Positions 10,054-16,964 of a stretch of 36,848 nucleotides of DNA are shown one piece after another. A model generated the notes under the pieces. It was not told where the DNA came from, did no database searches, and worked only from the letters and a program-made list of their open reading frames with translations. Each line of letters starts with the position of its first letter. Positions within the stretch are counted from its first letter, which is position 1. Source of the DNA: a bacterium. GTDB lineage: Bacteria; Pseudomonadota; Gammaproteobacteria; Burkholderiales; SG8-41. Where the stretch lies: assembly GCA_027310225.1 (NCBI GenBank), contig DAIDBG010000117.1:1-36848 (forward strand). The letters run 5' to 3'. A program made the translations under genes and the position numbers.

Positions 10054-10623
10054 ATGCCGCTGAATCTGCCCAACTTGCTCACTTGGCTGCGGATTATCCT
10101 GATCCCGCTGTTCGTCGGAATTTTCTACTTCGAGAAAAGCTGGGTCTCCGTGTCCAACCAGAATCTGGTGGCCACCATCATCTTCACCGCTGCGGCGATC
10201 ACCGACTGGCTCGACGGCTGGCTTGCGCGCAAGCTCAACCAGACCTCCGCGTTCGGCGCCTTCCTCGATCCGGTGGCGGACAAGTTGATGGTGGCGGCAG
10301 CGCTGATCACCCTGGTGCAGCTGGAGCGCGTGGACGCGATCATTGCGCTCATCATCATCGGCCGCGAAATCACGATCTCCGCGCTGCGTGAGTGGATGGC
10401 TACGATCGGCGAGGCGAAGAGCGTCGCCGTGTCCTTCCTCGGGAAGATCAAGACCGTCTCGCAAATGCTGGCGATCCCGCTGCTGCTCTATCACGATCGC
10501 GTCGGCGCGTTCAGTCCCCAGAGCGTGGGCACCTGGCTCATCTATATCGCCGCGCTGCTCACGCTGGTGTCTATGGCCTATTACCTCAAGGTTGCCCTGC
10601 CGCAAGCATGGAAGCGGGGATAG
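10054..10623 (+). CDS. pgsA: CDP-diacylglycerol--glycerol-3-phosphate 3-phosphatidyltransferase
   Basis: MPLNLPNLLTWLRIILIPLFVG; CDP-alcohol phosphotransferase motif DWLDGWLARKLNQTSAFGAFLDPVADK. Confidence 0.96.
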   Translation: MPLNLPNLLTWLRIILIPLFVGIFYFEKSWVSVSNQNLVATIIFTAAAITDWLDGWLARKLNQTSAFGAFLDPVADKLMVAAALITLVQLERVDAIIALIIIGREITISALREWMATIGEAKSVAVSFLGKIKTVSQMLAIPLLLYHDRVGAFSPQSVGTWLIYIAALLTLVSMAYYLKVALPQAWKRG

Positions 10624-10652
10624 TTGCCCGCCCGGCGCGGCTGCCCTATAAT
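10624..10652 (+). promoter_or_regulatory. Sigma70-like promoter upstream of tRNA-Gly
   Basis: TTGCCC (10624-10629), 17-nt spacer, TATAAT (10647-10652), 15 nt before the mature tRNA. Confidence 0.7.
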
Positions 10653-10667
10653 TTTCAATGACGAAAC

Positions 10668-10743
10668 GCGGGAATAGCTCAGTTGGTAGAGCGCAACCTT
10701 GCCAAGGTTGAGGTCGCGAGTTCGAGACTCGTTTCCCGCTCCA
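10668..10743 (+). tRNA. tRNA-Gly(GCC)
   Basis: GCGGGAATAGCTCAGTTGGTAGAGCGCAACCTTGCCAAGGTTGAGGTCGCGAGTTCGAGACTCGTTTCCCGCTCCA; cloverleaf with encoded CCA. Confidence 0.97.
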
Positions 10744-10749
10744 GAATTC

Positions 10750-10808
10750 GTGGGGAAGACGGCGAAAGTCGTTTTGGTTTTGGCATAACCTGAAGGTTGT
10801 GCCCCCAC
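10750..10808 (+). ncRNA. Candidate structured RNA downstream of tRNA-Gly
   Basis: Outer helix GTGGGG (10750-10755)/CCCCAC (10803-10808); inner hairpin GGCATAACC (10782-10790)-TGAA-GGTTGTGCC (10795-10803) with one G-U pair. Confidence 0.35.
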
Positions 10809-10810
10809 TG

Positions 10811-10850
10811 AAACGGCTAGTTCCGGCGAACTAGAACTAGCCGTTTTCCC
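10811..10850 (+). terminator. Rho-independent terminator after tRNA-Gly
   Basis: Perfect 12-bp stem AAACGGCTAGTT (10811-10822)/AACTAGCCGTTT (10835-10846) followed by T-rich tract; competing 7-bp hairpin CTAGTTC/GAACTAG (10817-10834). Confidence 0.7.
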
Positions 10851-10864
10851 TTTTCAGTTTTCAC

Positions 10865-10914
10865 GGCGGGATGGCAGAGTGGTCATGCAGCGGCCTGCAA
10901 ACCCGCTGCATAGC
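10865..10914 (+). pseudogene. 5' half-copy of tRNA-Cys (pseudo-tRNA)
   Basis: GGCGGGATGGCAGAGTGGTCATGCAGCGGCCTGCAAACCCGC resembles the first half of the tRNA-Cys starting at 10915 (50-nt period); no T-arm or 3' acceptor strand. Confidence 0.8.
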
Positions 10915-10988
10915 GGCGCGATGGCAGAGTGGTCATGCAGCGGATTGCAAATCCGTCTACGTCGGTTCGATTCCGGCTCGCGCCTCCA
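10915..10988 (+). tRNA. tRNA-Cys(GCA)
   Basis: GGCGCGATGGCAGAGTGGTCATGCAGCGGATTGCAAATCCGTCTACGTCGGTTCGATTCCGGCTCGCGCCTCCA; encoded CCA. Confidence 0.96.
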
Positions 10989-11002
10989 ACTCTCCGGATC
11001 GG

Positions 11003-11140
11003 CTACGCCTCAGGGAAGAGCCTGGCGACAGCCGCCATCGGCAGCCACAGCGTGAGCGGCTGGTCGGGAAGGCTTTCGAACTCGTAGCGCGCATAGAAGC
11101 GAAGTTTGAGACCGAGGTACAGGTCTGCTTGAGAGGCGAA
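11003..11140 (-). pseudogene. Remnant of GNAT (TacT-like) acetyltransferase C-terminus
   Basis: Minus-strand frame ending at TAG (11003-11005): ...LGLKLRFYARYEFESLPDQPLTLWLPMAAVARLFPEA*; no start or N-terminal domain. Confidence 0.55.
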
Positions 11141-11339
11141 CGGCGATGAAGCGAACGACTCGATCGGTTCGCTCGCCTCGCGGCTGGGACGCGATCGCAG
11201 CGCGGTGACGCGCGAGGTCGCTCAGTTGCAACGCTTCGGACTGGTGCGCGTTGCCGAGGCGGTGCTTCCGGGGCATGGGCGCATGAAGAAGGTGAGCGCC
11301 ATTGCGGGCGAAATTCGGCTTGAAGCCGTCATCGCCTGA
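11133..11339 (+). pseudogene. Remnant of small HTH DNA-binding regulator (HVO_A0114-like) C-terminus
   Basis: EANGDEANDSIGSLASRLGRDRSAVTREVAQLQRFGLVRVAEAVLPGHGRMKKVSAIAGEIRLEAVIA*; stop in frame just upstream, no ATG. Confidence 0.55.
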
Positions 11340-11451
11340 ACGCCAAGGAAGGCCGGAGGATTTTGGGACAATCCGGGTGCGTTATTGCATGGCGCGCCCT
11401 TCAGCCGCGCGGGCAACCGTCGTTCAGCTCGCGCGTGTTGGTACAGCCGCC

Positions 11452-11538
11452 GCCCGGGTGGCGTAACTGGTAGCCGCTGGGGACTTAAAATCCCCTGGCC
11501 ACAAGGCCGTGCCGGTTCGAGTCCGGCCCCGGGCACCA
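11452..11538 (+). tRNA. tRNA-Leu(TAA)
   Basis: GCCCGGGTGGCGTAACTGGTAGCCGCTGGGGACTTAAAATCCCC...GGTTCGAGTCCGGCCCCGGGCACCA; long variable arm, encoded CCA. Confidence 0.96.
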
Positions 11539-11767
11539 TCGGTATTCTCCCCGCGTCATGCGCAGCCGGGCGCGGCGCACCGCCGTTTGTTGCAAATTGT
11601 CCCCCGGCCACAATCTATTGAGTACCTTCAGGCGGGATGTTCGGCATTTTGTGGGTGGTCAGCTTTATGGCATGATTCGGATGGAAGGAGCCGGGCACGA
11701 AGTCTGCTGTCACGCCACGAGGGCAGCGCATTCCGCACCCGTTACCACAAGAGATTCAGAGGTTGCC

Positions 11768-12217
11768 GTGATTGTTTTTGATCTTGGATGCGAAAATCGC
11801 CATCGTTTCGAGGGCTGGTTCGCCTCAAACGAGGATTTCGAGCGCCAGCTCGGGGGAAAGCTCATTGCCTGTCCATTGTGCGGCAATGCCAACGTTGCGC
11901 GCCTGCCGCACGCCGCGCATATCAAGGCTGGCGGGAACGTGCGCGCCCTCCGCGCCGAGCCTGCGGCGAAAACGCTGCAGCAGTACGCCAATATGGGCGG
12001 CGAGGTACTCACCAGGATCATCGAGCATATTATCGAGAACACCGAGGACGTCGGGGCCTCGTTTCCCGAGGAAGCGCGCAAGATCCATTATCACGAGGCG
12101 CCCGATCGCAGGATCCGCGGCACGGCGTCCCGGCAAGAAGTTGAGGCGCTGAAGGAAGAGGGGATCGAGGTTGTAGCTCTTCCCGTACCGCCCCACCGCG
12201 CCGGCAAGACGCACTGA
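11768..12217 (+). CDS. DUF1178 family protein
   Basis: GTG start; MIVFDLGCENRHRFEGWFASNEDFERQLGGKLIACPLCGNANVARLPHAAH. Confidence 0.88.
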   Translation: MIVFDLGCENRHRFEGWFASNEDFERQLGGKLIACPLCGNANVARLPHAAHIKAGGNVRALRAEPAAKTLQQYANMGGEVLTRIIEHIIENTEDVGASFPEEARKIHYHEAPDRRIRGTASRQEVEALKEEGIEVVALPVPPHRAGKTH

Positions 12218-12292
12218 GCCGGGCGTCCTGCCGCGCCCCGCGCCGGCGCACCCACCCTGCCGCGACCGGTTTATCGCGAGTGCCCCGGCGAT

Positions 12293-12306
12293 TTGATCTG
12301 GATCAA
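12293..12306. promoter_or_regulatory. FNR/Anr-type box upstream of usp gene
   Basis: TTGAT-CTGG-ATCAA, exact match to TTGATNNNNATCAA; A/T-rich -10-like TAATTT at 12328-12333 gives class II spacing. Confidence 0.75.
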
Positions 12307-12375
12307 CACCAGGTGACGGCTGCGTGCTAATTTATCCCGGTAACTCAAGGTCCGGTCGCTGAATAGGGAGGCGCG

Positions 12376-12819
12376 ATGTTCAAGCACATATTGTTACCCA
12401 CGGATGGTTCCGAGTTGTCCGACAGGGCCGTGAAGAGCGGCATCGAATTCGCGAAGAAGATCAAGGCGCGGGTAACGGCGATTCACGTGGTACCGGAATT
12501 CAGAGTCATTCCGGACGAGAGCTTCGTGCCGCTCAGCCCCGCCCTGAAGAAGCGCTTCGAAGAGGAATCGCTCAAGCGGGCACAGAAGATGCTGGACAAG
12601 ATCGCACAGCGCGCGAAAGCGGGCGGCGTGCGGTGCGATACGGTGAGCACGGCAAGCGATCTCCCGTATCAGCAGATCATCGCGACCGCGCAGAAAAAGA
12701 AGTGCGACCTGATCATGATGGCGTCACACGGCCGGCGCGGCCTCTCCAGCCTGCTGCTCGGCAGCGAAACCGCGAAAGTGCTTACGCATTCCAAGATACC
12801 GGTACTCGTAGTGCGCTGA
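12376..12819 (+). CDS. Universal stress protein (UspA family)
   Basis: MFKHILLPTDGSELSDRAVKSGIEFAKK..., MASHGRRGLSSLLLGSETAKVLTHSKIPVLVVR. Confidence 0.95.
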   Translation: MFKHILLPTDGSELSDRAVKSGIEFAKKIKARVTAIHVVPEFRVIPDESFVPLSPALKKRFEEESLKRAQKMLDKIAQRAKAGGVRCDTVSTASDLPYQQIIATAQKKKCDLIMMASHGRRGLSSLLLGSETAKVLTHSKIPVLVVR

Positions 12820-12873
12820 AACACCGCACTCATGAAGTTCGAGCGGGATGAGCGCTGGTCCGCGCGGCGCTGA

Positions 12874-13845
12874 TTATTGCCTGGGCCGGTAGCCCTTTTC
12901 CGCGAAATACCTGAGCGCCCCCGGATGGAAGGGAAGGGGGGACGCGCCGTTGAACTGGTTCTCGAAGGTCATGTAGCTGGTGTCTTTTGCCACCAGCATC
13001 AGGTCCGGCTTTTTCTCGAACAGCGTCTTGACAATGTTGTAGGCGAGTTCCTCGCTCATCCTGTCGTCGGTGAGCAATACTGCCCAGACGTCCACCGTGG
13101 AGGCATCCCGGTCCTGGCCGGGGTAGGTCTTCGCGGGCAACGTGCCCTTGATGTAGAGCGGCCCGTACTTCTTGTTCATCGCCTGGGCCGCGTCGCCGTG
13201 GTCTATCAGCTTGATCCTGATCCCCGGGGTCGCGGCGAGGTCGGTCACCGCCGGGATCGGTATCGCGGCGTTGTGGATGAAGGCGTCAATCTTGCGGTCC
13301 TTGAGGGCATTGACCGCCTCGGCAACCCCCAGCCGCTCTCTGATGATGTCCTTGTCCGGGTCGATGTTGTACGCTTCCAGCACGCGCCGCGCGATGATTT
13401 CCGATCCGCTGCCCGGCGAGCCGATCGAGACGCGCCGGCCTCGAAGATCCGGCATCTTTTCGATTCCCCGTCCTTCCAGCGTCACGACGTGGTTCTTTTG
13501 CGGGTAGATCACGGCCAGCGTGCGCAGCGAGAGCTTCTCCTTGAATTTGCCCTGTCCCTGGTACGCATCCCACGCCGCATCCGCCATTGAGAACCCGAAA
13601 TCCGACTTGCGCGTGGAAATGAGCTTGATGTTATCAACCGAGCCGCCGGTGACCTCGGCCGTCGCCTGGACGTTGGGTATCGTCCTGGAGAAGATATTGG
13701 CCATTGCGCCCCCCAGCGGATACCACACACCGCCAGTGCCGCCGGTGCCGATCGCCAACCGCACTTCCGCCTGCTGCGCGGCGGCCGGGCTTAAGACGGA
13801 GGAGAGGGCGAAGGCAAGCCACGCAACAGGGACGACGCGTTTCAT
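12874..13845 (-). CDS. TAXI family TRAP transporter solute-binding protein
   Basis: Signal peptide MKRVVPVAWLAFALSSVLSPAAAQ; LAIGTGGTGGVWYPLGGAMANIF; GGAGG 6 nt before the ATG at 13845. Confidence 0.93.
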   Translation of the reverse strand: MKRVVPVAWLAFALSSVLSPAAAQQAEVRLAIGTGGTGGVWYPLGGAMANIFSRTIPNVQATAEVTGGSVDNIKLISTRKSDFGFSMADAAWDAYQGQGKFKEKLSLRTLAVIYPQKNHVVTLEGRGIEKMPDLRGRRVSIGSPGSGSEIIARRVLEAYNIDPDKDIIRERLGVAEAVNALKDRKIDAFIHNAAIPIPAVTDLAATPGIRIKLIDHGDAAQAMNKKYGPLYIKGTLPAKTYPGQDRDASTVDVWAVLLTDDRMSEELAYNIVKTLFEKKPDLMLVAKDTSYMTFENQFNGASPLPFHPGALRYFAEKGYRPRQ

Positions 13846-13933
13846 ATCCATCCTCCATTTGTGATCTAATTCAAACTTTTCGCAGCACGATACTGACACA
13901 ACGTTTACCGACCGGCAATCCATCGCCTGCATC

Positions 13934-16024
13934 ATGGCCAACGACTTGCGCGCCTTGCTGAACCCGCGATCAATCGCGATCCTCGGGGCGTCCTCCGATC
14001 TGTCCCGGGTCAACGGCCGCACGCTGAAGTACCTGCTCGAGAAAGGCTATCCGGGCAAGATCTTCCCGGTCAACCCGAAGTACCGTGAGATCGGAGCGCT
14101 GCGCTGCTATCCCGACGTCGCAGCCATTGCTGAGCCGATTGATCTCGCGATAATCGCGCTTCCGGCGAGGCTCGTGTCCGCCAGCCTGAGCGAGTTGGGA
14201 AGGCAGGGGACCCGCTCGGCGGTGGTGTTCAGTTCCGGTTTCGGCGAAACGGGCGAAGCCGGCCGCGCACTGGAGCGTGAGGTGGCTGTGGCGGCGCAAA
14301 TGGCGGGAATACGCCTCTGCGGCCCGAACTGCCTGGGCCTGATCAATGCATTCGAACGGGTCATAGCCACGTTTGGCCAATTCGCAGAAGGCGATACGCC
14401 GCCGGGACCGGCGGCGTTCGTGACCCAGTCCGGGGCGTTCGGCACGGCGATCGCAGCGCTCGCGCGCCGCCGCGGCATTGGTCTCGGCTACTTCATCAAT
14501 ACCGGCAACGAAGCAGACATTGATTTCGTAGAAGTGATGCGCGCGGTGCTGGCCGATCCACGGATCCGCGTGGGCGCGGGTTACGTAGAGGGCCTGAAGG
14601 ACGGTGCCGGTCTCACTTTACTCGCAGGAGAGGCGCTTTCGGCCGGCAAGCCGCTGCTGCTGACCAAAGTCGGCCGAAGTGGAGCAGGAGCGCGTGCCGC
14701 CGCCTCTCACACCGGCTCGCTTGCGGGCGCGGACAACGTGTTCGACGGCGTGGCGCGACAGCACGGCATCGTGCGCGCTCGCAACGAAGAACAGCTGCTC
14801 GACCTGCTGGAGGCTTTCATGTACTGCCCGCTGCCCCAAGGCAACGGCCTTGGCATCATCACCCAGTCGGGAGGCGCCGGCGTGCTCATCGCGGACTGCG
14901 CTGAAGAGCTGGGAATGAAGGTGCCGGTGCTGACGGATGCGACGCAACGGGCGCTCAAGGCCGCGATCCCGGAATTCGGCTCCACGGGAAATCCGGTTGA
15001 TATCACCGGCCAGTTCATCGCCGACCCCGGCCTGCTGCGCGAAAGCGTGCGTATCGTACTTGACGATCCCGGGGTCGACATCGCGATCGTATGGCTGCAA
15101 CTGATGGAAGCGTACGTGGATGCGCTGGTGACCATCTTCGAGGAGATCAGGGCGACGGCGGCCAAGCCGCTGATCGTCTGCTGGGTCGCGGCGCCGGAGC
15201 GCGCGCTCAAAGCCCTGCGTGACCGCGGCATCGCCGTGCTGCGCGGGGGAGAGCCGGCGGCGGACGCCGCCGCAGCGCTGGCGCGCTACGCGCAAGCGCG
15301 GCACGACTGGTTGTCGGACGCTTCCGCGCGGGCAGCGATCCGGCTGCCGCAGCTCGACCTGCTCCGGCGCGCCGGCCCTGTAGCGACACCGGCTACCCGA
15401 GAGTTGCTCACACAAGGAGACATTGCCACGGTACAGACCGCGTTTGCCGGCAGTGCGGATGACGCGATTGCCGCAGCCAACCGTATCGGCTACCCAGTCG
15501 CAGTGAAGATCGAGTCGCCCGACATTCTGCACAAGACGGAAGCGGGCGGAGTCGCTCTGGGCCTGATGGACGACCGGTCCGTGAGACAGGCGTTCGAATC
15601 GCTGACCAGCGGCGCCAGGCGCAGCCACCCCGGCGCGCGAATCGAAGGGGTGATCATCCAGCGCATGGCGACGGACGGCGTGGACTTCGTGGTGGGGCTG
15701 AAAAACGATCCTGTGTTCGGCGCGGTCGTGATGGCCGGACTGGGCGGTATCCACGTCGAAATCCTGAAGGACGTCTCCTTCCGCAAGGCGCCGGTTACCG
15801 TGGCCGAGGCGCACCGCATGCTCGACGAGATCAAGGGGCGGGCGATTCTCGACGGCGCCCGCGGCCGACCGCCGGTAAACCGCGAGGCGCTCGCCGGCCT
15901 CATCGCTGCGGCGTCGCGTTGCGGCGCGGCCATCGGCCCGCGGCTGCGTGAGCTTGATCTGAATCCGGTAGTGGCGGGGCCGGATGGCGCAGCGGCAGTG
16001 GACTGGCTGATGCTGCTCGACTGA
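13934..16024 (+). CDS. ADP-forming acyl-CoA synthetase (acetate--CoA ligase family), fused alpha-beta
   Basis: CoA-binding N-terminus LNPRSIAILGASSDLSRVNGRTLKYL; phospho-His motif AAASHTGSLAGAD; ATP-grasp GYPVAVKIESPDILHKTEAGGVALGL. Confidence 0.93.
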   Translation: MANDLRALLNPRSIAILGASSDLSRVNGRTLKYLLEKGYPGKIFPVNPKYREIGALRCYPDVAAIAEPIDLAIIALPARLVSASLSELGRQGTRSAVVFSSGFGETGEAGRALEREVAVAAQMAGIRLCGPNCLGLINAFERVIATFGQFAEGDTPPGPAAFVTQSGAFGTAIAALARRRGIGLGYFINTGNEADIDFVEVMRAVLADPRIRVGAGYVEGLKDGAGLTLLAGEALSAGKPLLLTKVGRSGAGARAAASHTGSLAGADNVFDGVARQHGIVRARNEEQLLDLLEAFMYCPLPQGNGLGIITQSGGAGVLIADCAEELGMKVPVLTDATQRALKAAIPEFGSTGNPVDITGQFIADPGLLRESVRIVLDDPGVDIAIVWLQLMEAYVDALVTIFEEIRATAAKPLIVCWVAAPERALKALRDRGIAVLRGGEPAADAAAALARYAQARHDWLSDASARAAIRLPQLDLLRRAGPVATPATRELLTQGDIATVQTAFAGSADDAIAAANRIGYPVAVKIESPDILHKTEAGGVALGLMDDRSVRQAFESLTSGARRSHPGARIEGVIIQRMATDGVDFVVGLKNDPVFGAVVMAGLGGIHVEILKDVSFRKAPVTVAEAHRMLDEIKGRAILDGARGRPPVNREALAGLIAAASRCGAAIGPRLRELDLNPVVAGPDGAAAVDWLMLLD

Positions 16025-16085
16025 ACTGTGCGCGGTACGCGGGATACGCTACACTAGACGGCCTTTCAATGCAGGAAAAACGTGG

Positions 16086-16901
16086 ATGAATCATCCGGGG
16101 TCCGCAACGCAAACGCTCACCGACAGGCTGATCGCGCAGAAAGAAGGCGCGATTGGCTGGATCGTCTTCAATAACCCCGCGCGGCACAACGCGACATCGT
16201 ACGAGATGTGGCAGTCGTTGCCGCTCGTGCTGGATGCCTACGCCAGGGATGCCGAGGTGCGGGTCGTGGTCCTGAAGGGGGCGGGGGAGAAGGCTTTCAG
16301 CGCCGGCGCCGACATCTCGCAGTTCAAGGAAAAACGCACCGGGGCCGAAGCCGTAAAGGAGTACAACGCGGCCGCGGACAACGCCAACAAGGCGCTGCGG
16401 GAGTGCCCCAAGCCCACCATCGCCATGATCCGCGGCTACTGCATCGGCGGAGGTACCGCGATCGCGGTGGGTTGCGACATACGCATTGCTGCGGAAGACG
16501 CGCGCTTCGGGGTTCCCGCGGCCAAGCTCGGCCTGGGCTACCGGTTCGAAGGCATCAAGCGCCTGGCGGAAATCGTCGGGCCGTCTTCAGCGGCGGAAAT
16601 CTTCTTCACGGCGCGCCAGTTCACGGCGCAGGAAGCGCTGCAGATGGGACTGGTGAACCGCGTGGTGCCCGTCGCCGAGCTGGAAAGCCGCACGCTCGAT
16701 TACGCCGGCACGATTGCCGAGAACGCGCCGCTCACCGTCGGCTCGGTGAAGCGCGCGCTGATCGAATACATGAAGGACCCTGCACAGCGCGATCTCGCGC
16801 TCTGCCAGCGCATGGTGGAGGCCTGCTACGAGAGCGAGGACTACAGGGAAGGGCAGGCCGCGTTCATGGAGAAGCGCAAACCGCAGTTCAAGGGCCGCTG
16901 A
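16086..16901 (+). CDS. Enoyl-CoA hydratase/isomerase family protein
   Basis: crotonase fold motifs AFSAGADISQF and IRGYCIGGGTAIAVGCDIRIAAEDARFGVPAAKLGL. Confidence 0.94.
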   Translation: MNHPGSATQTLTDRLIAQKEGAIGWIVFNNPARHNATSYEMWQSLPLVLDAYARDAEVRVVVLKGAGEKAFSAGADISQFKEKRTGAEAVKEYNAAADNANKALRECPKPTIAMIRGYCIGGGTAIAVGCDIRIAAEDARFGVPAAKLGLGYRFEGIKRLAEIVGPSSAAEIFFTARQFTAQEALQMGLVNRVVPVAELESRTLDYAGTIAENAPLTVGSVKRALIEYMKDPAQRDLALCQRMVEACYESEDYREGQAAFMEKRKPQFKGR

Positions 16902-16964
16902 GACCGGCGAGGCTGGCTGCCGGCTGACCTGCGGCAACCAAGAGGGTCATATCGAGGGGAATCC

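Noticed and set aside
10581-10808. 75-aa ORF GAGNESRTRDLNLGKVALYQLSYSR
   Set aside because: Antisense translation of tRNA-Gly, a familiar spurious annotation.
10865-10988. Short direct repeats considered as a CRISPR array
   Set aside because: Only two units, and they are a tRNA-Cys gene and its 5' half-copy.
10871-11149. 92-aa ORF MAEWSCSGLQTRCIAARWQSGHAADCKS...
   Set aside because: Translation across the tRNA-Cys half-copy and the tRNA-Cys gene.
11222-11611. 129-aa ORF with GAGLEPARPCGQGILSPQRLPVTPPG
   Set aside because: Antisense translation of tRNA-Leu, a familiar spurious annotation.
14618-15814. 398-aa minus-strand ORF
   Set aside because: Antisense to the acyl-CoA synthetase, whose domain motifs are clear on the plus strand.
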